From Blastomyces gilchristii SLH14081 (Eukaryota; Ascomycota; Eurotiomycetes; Onygenales; Ajellomycetaceae): DNA of 64,000 nucleotides. Within the stretch, counting starts at the first letter, position 1. The number at the start of each line of letters is the position of its first letter. A program made the position numbers and the translations under genes. Below are positions 59,343-64,000 of the stretch, piece by piece. The stretch lies in the NCBI RefSeq assembly GCF_000003855.2, contig NW_003101658.1:388388-452387 (forward strand), written 5' to 3'. Under the pieces are notes generated by a model, which saw nothing but the letters and a program-made list of their open reading frames with translations, did no database searches and was not told the DNA's origin.

Positions 59343-60935
59343 CTATCTCTATAAATGAGTCTGTCAACACTGATCAGATGTATAAACCTGACTCATAGAC
59401 AGTTATATGTAGATTATGTCTTTGAAGTTATACAAGTCTCAAGTACATATTATCTGTGATGTTTATAATAATTATAGTTTTTATAAATCTTCTTCAGATT
59501 CTGAAAAGATCTTATAATTCAAAGATAACTTTTGTAAGTCTCTTAGCTCTCAGATCTGAGTTCTCACATTCTGCTTATTATAAGAGTAGATTCTCAGTTT
59601 TCATCACTTAGCTCATTTACTCTGTGAGCTTTAAAAACACTATAGTAATCTGAGATTCTGAGTTTATTAATACTTCTTATACTTATAGAGTAGTAGTATC
59701 ACAGTATAATCTCTCTTTATAAGTATACATTTTCATTGAGAAAGTAACAGATTCAGATGTCAGCTTTAAAACTCTTAAGAAGACTATTACTGACTCTATC
59801 TATAATTTCTTAAATTTCTATTTTAATTTATCTGAATAGTTTATACAGAGATGTTCTGATTTAGAATAGATAAAGTAAAGACTCTTTTTCTTAGTCTCTC
59901 TGTTATATACTCTATTTATAGAAGCTTATAAAGCTCTCTCTCTCTACTTAGCAGTCAGATATAAATCTCTCTGTATCTTATTATCTTTTCTTAGTAAATC
60001 TATTCTCTGTTATTCTAGCTCTTACAGAGCTGATCAGTGATTCACTCTTTATAGATCTGTGACTCTCACAGTGATTTATAAATAATAAATAAGAGTCATC
60101 AGTTTCTTCAGAGTCAAGAACTTAGAGTCTTACTTAATAAGCTTATTCTATATATTTTTATTCAGTCTTTTTATAAATATCATTATTCAGATCTTGTTTC
60201 AGAGCTCTGTTTTCACAGATCTTAATTTGTATTATAATTTTATAAACTACTGTAAGTAGTCTTTATCAGATTTCTTATCTCTTTTTCTAATATTAATAAT
60301 CATAGTTCAGATATTCTCTATTCAGCTTACAAAGTCTTTTAACTTATTCTCTAAATAGATCTTGAGAACAGATCAGTAGAATCTCTTATAATCATTCTCT
60401 AAATAATTCAGTCAGTTCTTAACTTCAGTATAGTAGAGATCTGTTATTATATAAATAATAGCTTCTTTATCTTTTATATTACATAGCTGAGCTTATGAGT
60501 CAATTTCAAATACAAACTTATAAAAGCTTTTATAGATTATAATTCAGTAAGTGATCTTAAGTAATTACAGCTTAAGAAAGTTTCTTTTTAATTTATAAGT
60601 ATCTCTGAAGATCATGTTTAGAGACTCAGTTTAAGAGTGTTTATAGATAGTAAGTATTTCTTATAGAAAAATAGCTTGATTCTGTAAAAGATACTTAAGA
60701 ATATTCTTTACTAAGATTAATTTATTTATAAATTCAGAGAATTTCTCTGTTATAGATATAGAGAATAATATTCTATAAGTAATTAATAAGTTCTCTGAGA
60801 CTTCTTTTACAGAGATTATTCATAATTCAGATAACTATTTCTGAGTTTCTGCAGTAGAGTTTACAGAGATTGAAGTATATGAGTTTCTAGTTCTTTTAAT
60901 TATAATAGATGATTACTGACTGACAGAGCTTGAAA

Positions 60936-61080
60936 TATAAGAATAAGTACTCACAGACAATTATTCAGATGTTTGCAGCTTGATATAATATATACTATTA
61001 ACTACTAGAAGTATTTGTGATAGAAAGATAAAATATAGAGATTAAATGTATAATAGTATTCAAGCTGAGTTATGAATAGT
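60936..61080 (-). repeat. Truncated 5' LTR of element III
   Basis: Aligns with the first 145 bp of the family-1 LTR (left end TATAAGAA for TGTAAGAA) and stops at ...GAATAGT, where element IV begins. Confidence 0.85.
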
Positions 61081-61338
61081 TGTAAGAATAAGTGCTCGCA
61101 GGTGATTATTCGGGTGTTTGCAGCTTGGCATGATATGTACTGTTAACTACTAGAAGTATTCATGATAGAAAGATAAAATATAGAGGTCAAATGTATAATA
61201 GTATTCAAGCTGAGTTATGAATAGTATTCATGAACTCCAGTCTATATAGTTGTGTGTAGCCAAGGGCCGCTAGCTCTATTAGTTACATGAGAGATAGAAA
61301 TAAAGGTAAAGAATCTGTAAGAAGTGAGATTTCTTACA
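61081..61338 (-). repeat. 3' LTR of Gypsy element IV
   Basis: 258 bp, TGTAAGAA...TTCTTACA, among the least mutated family-1 LTRs here (keeps GCTCGCAGG, TTCGGG, GGCCGC). On the coding strand it is preceded by an AGAGAGAGAAG polypurine tract (61,339-61,362). Confidence 0.9.
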
Positions 61339-62204
61339 TACTTCTCTCTCTCTAAGACTTCATTCATGAAGTCTTTCACTGAGTAACTTCATAGAATCAG
61401 CTCAGCACTGCAGTGATACTCACTAAAAACTCTTCACATCTATAAAAACCTCAGTGAGGAAAAATCCCTTGTTATTATAAAGAGAAAAGAGTCTGTCACT
61501 CAGTTTCTTATTCTGTGAGATTCTTTGTGATCTACAGATTCTTCTCTGACTATTACACAGATTCATCTCACATCTTTCATATAGAAGAGTTTCAGTTGAC
61601 TCTCAATTATTTTCATAAGATTCTTATATAATTATTACACAGATTCATCTCACAGATGAATCACTTTCTGTGAGATCACTCTTATCAAAGAGAAATATTT
61701 ATAAGTTAATCTTTCACTCATTCTCACAAATCATTATTCTTTAACACTGTAGAATTGTGAGGAATTTTTCATTCTTTTATCAACTCTGTAGAATTGTAGA
61801 ATTAAGATATTCACAGTCTGCAATTACTCTTTATAGTCACATAGAAAGATTCAGATCTGTGATTCATAATCACTCTTATTTACTAGAGTGATCTGACTAT
61901 TCTGCAGAATCACTCACAGTGTAAATAAATCTCTCTAGAGTAGTATAAATATTTCAGATCTGTCTGCAGAATCTCATCTTCTTTTTTCTTTTTCTGTAAC
62001 AGCTCTTATTTCTATAAACTGTGAGTATTCTTATTCATCTATGAAGTGTTTTCACTCAGATGACAGAGAGAGAGTGTTTCTGACAATATTCATATATTAA
62101 TTCAAGAACTTCTCAAGAATAAAAATTTTTTTAATTCTAATCTCTTTACAAATGATGTCTGATCATTATCAAGCTTCTTATGAGTATTCTCACAACTTCT
62201 CTGA

Positions 62205-62453
62205 TCACTTTTTATCAGCTGATGAAGCAGAAGTGCTGCTGTTCATGACTGTGTCTTCATCTCTCTCAGTCTCATCACCACACCTGATCTTCAGGCCAGC
62301 AGCCAACTCTCTGCCTTCCTCAGGCCAGCTTCTGACTCTAAGCAGCACAGTTCCTCTCTTTGCTGTAAGTCTTCTCATAAGTAATTTCTTACAGATTCTA
62401 GCTAACAGTTCTTGCAAAGCTCTCAGTGTTATCAGTGTCTTCTGCAGTTTCAC
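62205..62453 (-). pseudogene. Post-integrase ORF segment of family 1 (best copy)
   Basis: An 82-codon open frame on the coding strand between integrase and the 3' LTR. It is Leu/Arg/Glu-rich and helix-like with an acidic Ser/Ala tail. The same segment is present at about 38,110-38,330, 46,980-47,210 and 54,710-54,930. It is unusually GC-rich in this copy yet contains no CpG. No domain recognised; it could be the end of an extended integrase or a separate accessory ORF. Confidence 0.45.
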
Positions 62454-64000
62454 AGATCTATAATCATCTCTCTTCTACTTATGCAATCTCTGATAAGGTA
62501 TATGCAAATATATCTAGATTTTTTATCAATGATTCTTACACTGCAGTGTATTTCTGCAATCTCATTGTCAATGAGAGATGAGTTCTCAGATACTCACAAA
62601 ATCTGAGTAATCAAGACAATGTGAATGCTATAAATTTGTGACAGAAGTTAATCTGAATAGATGAGTCTTCTCTCTGCATTCTAATTATTTTCAGGCTGAA
62701 TACTTCAGTACAACTGAGAGAGCAGACACAGCTTCATGAGAGATATCTGGTCACATATATAGATAGTCAGTCTTCAAGACTCTGCTGCAACTGCACACAC
62801 TCTGATATCTGACTTCTCTGAAGTCTGTGCATTTCTGACAGTCTTTGTATTAAATACAACAATTATCTGTATCACAGGTATAATACTCTCTACTTCTTTG
62901 AAGAAGGAAATTGATAGTTATGAGAGAATTAAGTGTCATGAATATTAAGAGTGTGAGTATAAGTTTTCTTTATTTTTTCTTTATTAGTCTCTAAATTGTG
63001 TTCACAGCCCTGTTTATTTTTCTTGTTTTTTAACTTTAATAAGAACATGATTTCTTCTTTTCTTATGTATGCTGCAGACTGTTCATCTCAGTAGAAACTC
63101 ATCATCTTATAGACTAGAATTTATAAATAACAGTGTTAATATCTTTATCATAATCAGGTTCTTAATAAAGATTATGTCATTCTGACTTATCAGAATTTAC
63201 AGTATAAAAGTCATGTCTCAGCTTCTGCAGATATCTTATCTGCCTGAATGATTTCTAAGTGAACTCATTCATCTTGTCAGAATACTCTTATCACTGAATC
63301 TTGAATCAGAGCTTATGATCTCACTTCTCTGAGTTAATAATTTCTTTGATCTGATATTCTCTTTCACTCTCTAGTACTTTATGAACAGAGTGATGAGTCA
63401 TAGAATTCTCTTCTAAGAATTCCTTATATTTACAGAGTAAAGAGACATGAAAAATATTATATATCTATAACTCAGATAATAGTTTTAATCTATAGAACTG
63501 TGAACTAACTTTCTTCATAATCTTATAAGACTCTGTCTATAAGAGATTCAGCTTCTTACTAGATCTCTATATAATGATGTTTTCTAGACTTAGTCAGACT
63601 CTATTATCTTTCTTAAAACTCTTTATAATATACTTAAAGTCATAGTATTTCTTCTGATACTCTTAGATCTTTCTCAAGAATTCACAGACTTTCTCTCAGA
63701 TATTCTGAATTCTCTTAATCTGTTCACAGATATTATCACACTCTATAGTATACTCTCACAGATTTATCAAGATTATCTGTGAATAAGTCTTAGTAAGTAT
63801 CTCAAAGAGGGTTTTATCTGTACTGACATGTTTTAAGTTATTGTATATAAACTTTATAAGTGATAATTAATACACTCAGTTATTCTGATTGTAATTGACA
63901 AAGTATCACAGATACTGTTTTAATATACTCATCAGATATTCTATCTGATTATCTGTCTGTTGATAAAAAGTCATGCTTAGATCTCATAAGATCTTCAGTA

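Larger units (their letters stand above)
53454..61080 (-). mobile_element. Family-1 Gypsy element III, split by a SINE and element IV
   Basis: 3' LTR at 53,454-53,711, internal region to 60,935, and the first 145 bp of the 5' LTR (60,936-61,080) before element IV cuts in. Without the SINE and its duplication, the internal region is about 6.83 kb, close to the 6.74 kb of element II. Coding is on the minus strand. The gag side near 60,900 matches element II near 52,780; RT is at 58,106-58,372. All frames are broken. Confidence 0.88.
61081..64000 (-). mobile_element. Family-1 Gypsy element IV, partial (runs off the window)
   Basis: Inserted in the 5' LTR of element III; the last 5 bp before it (ATAGT) should recur after its other end. 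The visible part is the 3' LTR, polypurine tract, the 1.8-kb post-integrase region and the C-terminal side of integrase (from about 63,180), matching element II 45,820-48,760 base for base in layout. Confidence 0.85.

Noticed and set aside
36856..64000. A novel defence or biosynthetic system in the AT-rich half
   Set aside because: All recognisable coding traces there belong to retroelement gag, protease, reverse transcriptase, RNase H and integrase.

Overview
The window reads as a filamentous ascomycete chromosome, most likely a dimorphic Onygenales fungus of the Blastomyces type. That placement is inference: genes with short GT-AG introns of good GC content sit directly beside a very AT-rich block of mutated Gypsy elements, and GC-poor Gypsy-filled isochores are established for Blastomyces genomes. 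No species assignment can be proved from sequence reading alone. Layout: (1) About 1-27,960 is an ordinary gene-bearing segment. It holds a coiled-coil protein with three 39-residue tandem repeats (+), a small membrane protein (-), a GFA/CENP-V zinc enzyme (-), an MFS monocarboxylate-type transporter with one intron and an in-frame stop near its N-terminus (+), a protein with a T5orf172 (GIY-YIG superfamily) C-terminal domain (-), a full-size ABCB multidrug exporter of the Mdr1 type with three exons (-), ribosomal protein eL39 (RPL39, three exons, +) and SKP1 (five exons, -). Intergenic stretches are long (up to 5 kb), with poly-purine, poly-T and simple repeats. (2) About 27,961-36,254 begins with a (TTA)n tail and then holds an almost complete non-LTR retrotransposon on the minus strand (28,583-36,240). 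It is flanked by a perfect 14-bp target-site duplication. Its gag and pol reading frames are wrecked by C:G to T:A mutation, but its 5' end, about 750 bp, is GC-rich and intact-looking. (3) About 36,856-64,000 is a stack of nested Gypsy-type LTR retrotransposons, all in the same (minus) orientation. Family 1 has 256-258 bp LTRs that begin TGTAAGAA and end TTCTTACA; family 2 has 313 bp LTRs. Element I (36,856 onward) was split by a family-2 chromodomain Gypsy element (39,040-44,717, TSD AGACT), by element II (45,820-53,070, TSD TTTCT) and by element III (53,454 onward). Element III was in turn split by a tRNA-like SINE (58,960-59,342, 12-bp TSD) and by element IV (61,081 onward, running out of the window). 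How the parts relate: the gene half supplies unrelated housekeeping, transport and efflux functions with no visible cluster. The repeat half is a nested graveyard in which the LINE and SINE share a 3' end and trinucleotide tail, which fits LINE-driven SINE mobilisation. A RIP-like mutation process has removed nearly all CpG, and catalytic Asp residues of reverse transcriptase and integrase are changed to Asn in several copies. No CRISPR array, tRNA, rRNA or dedicated host-defence system was recognised.
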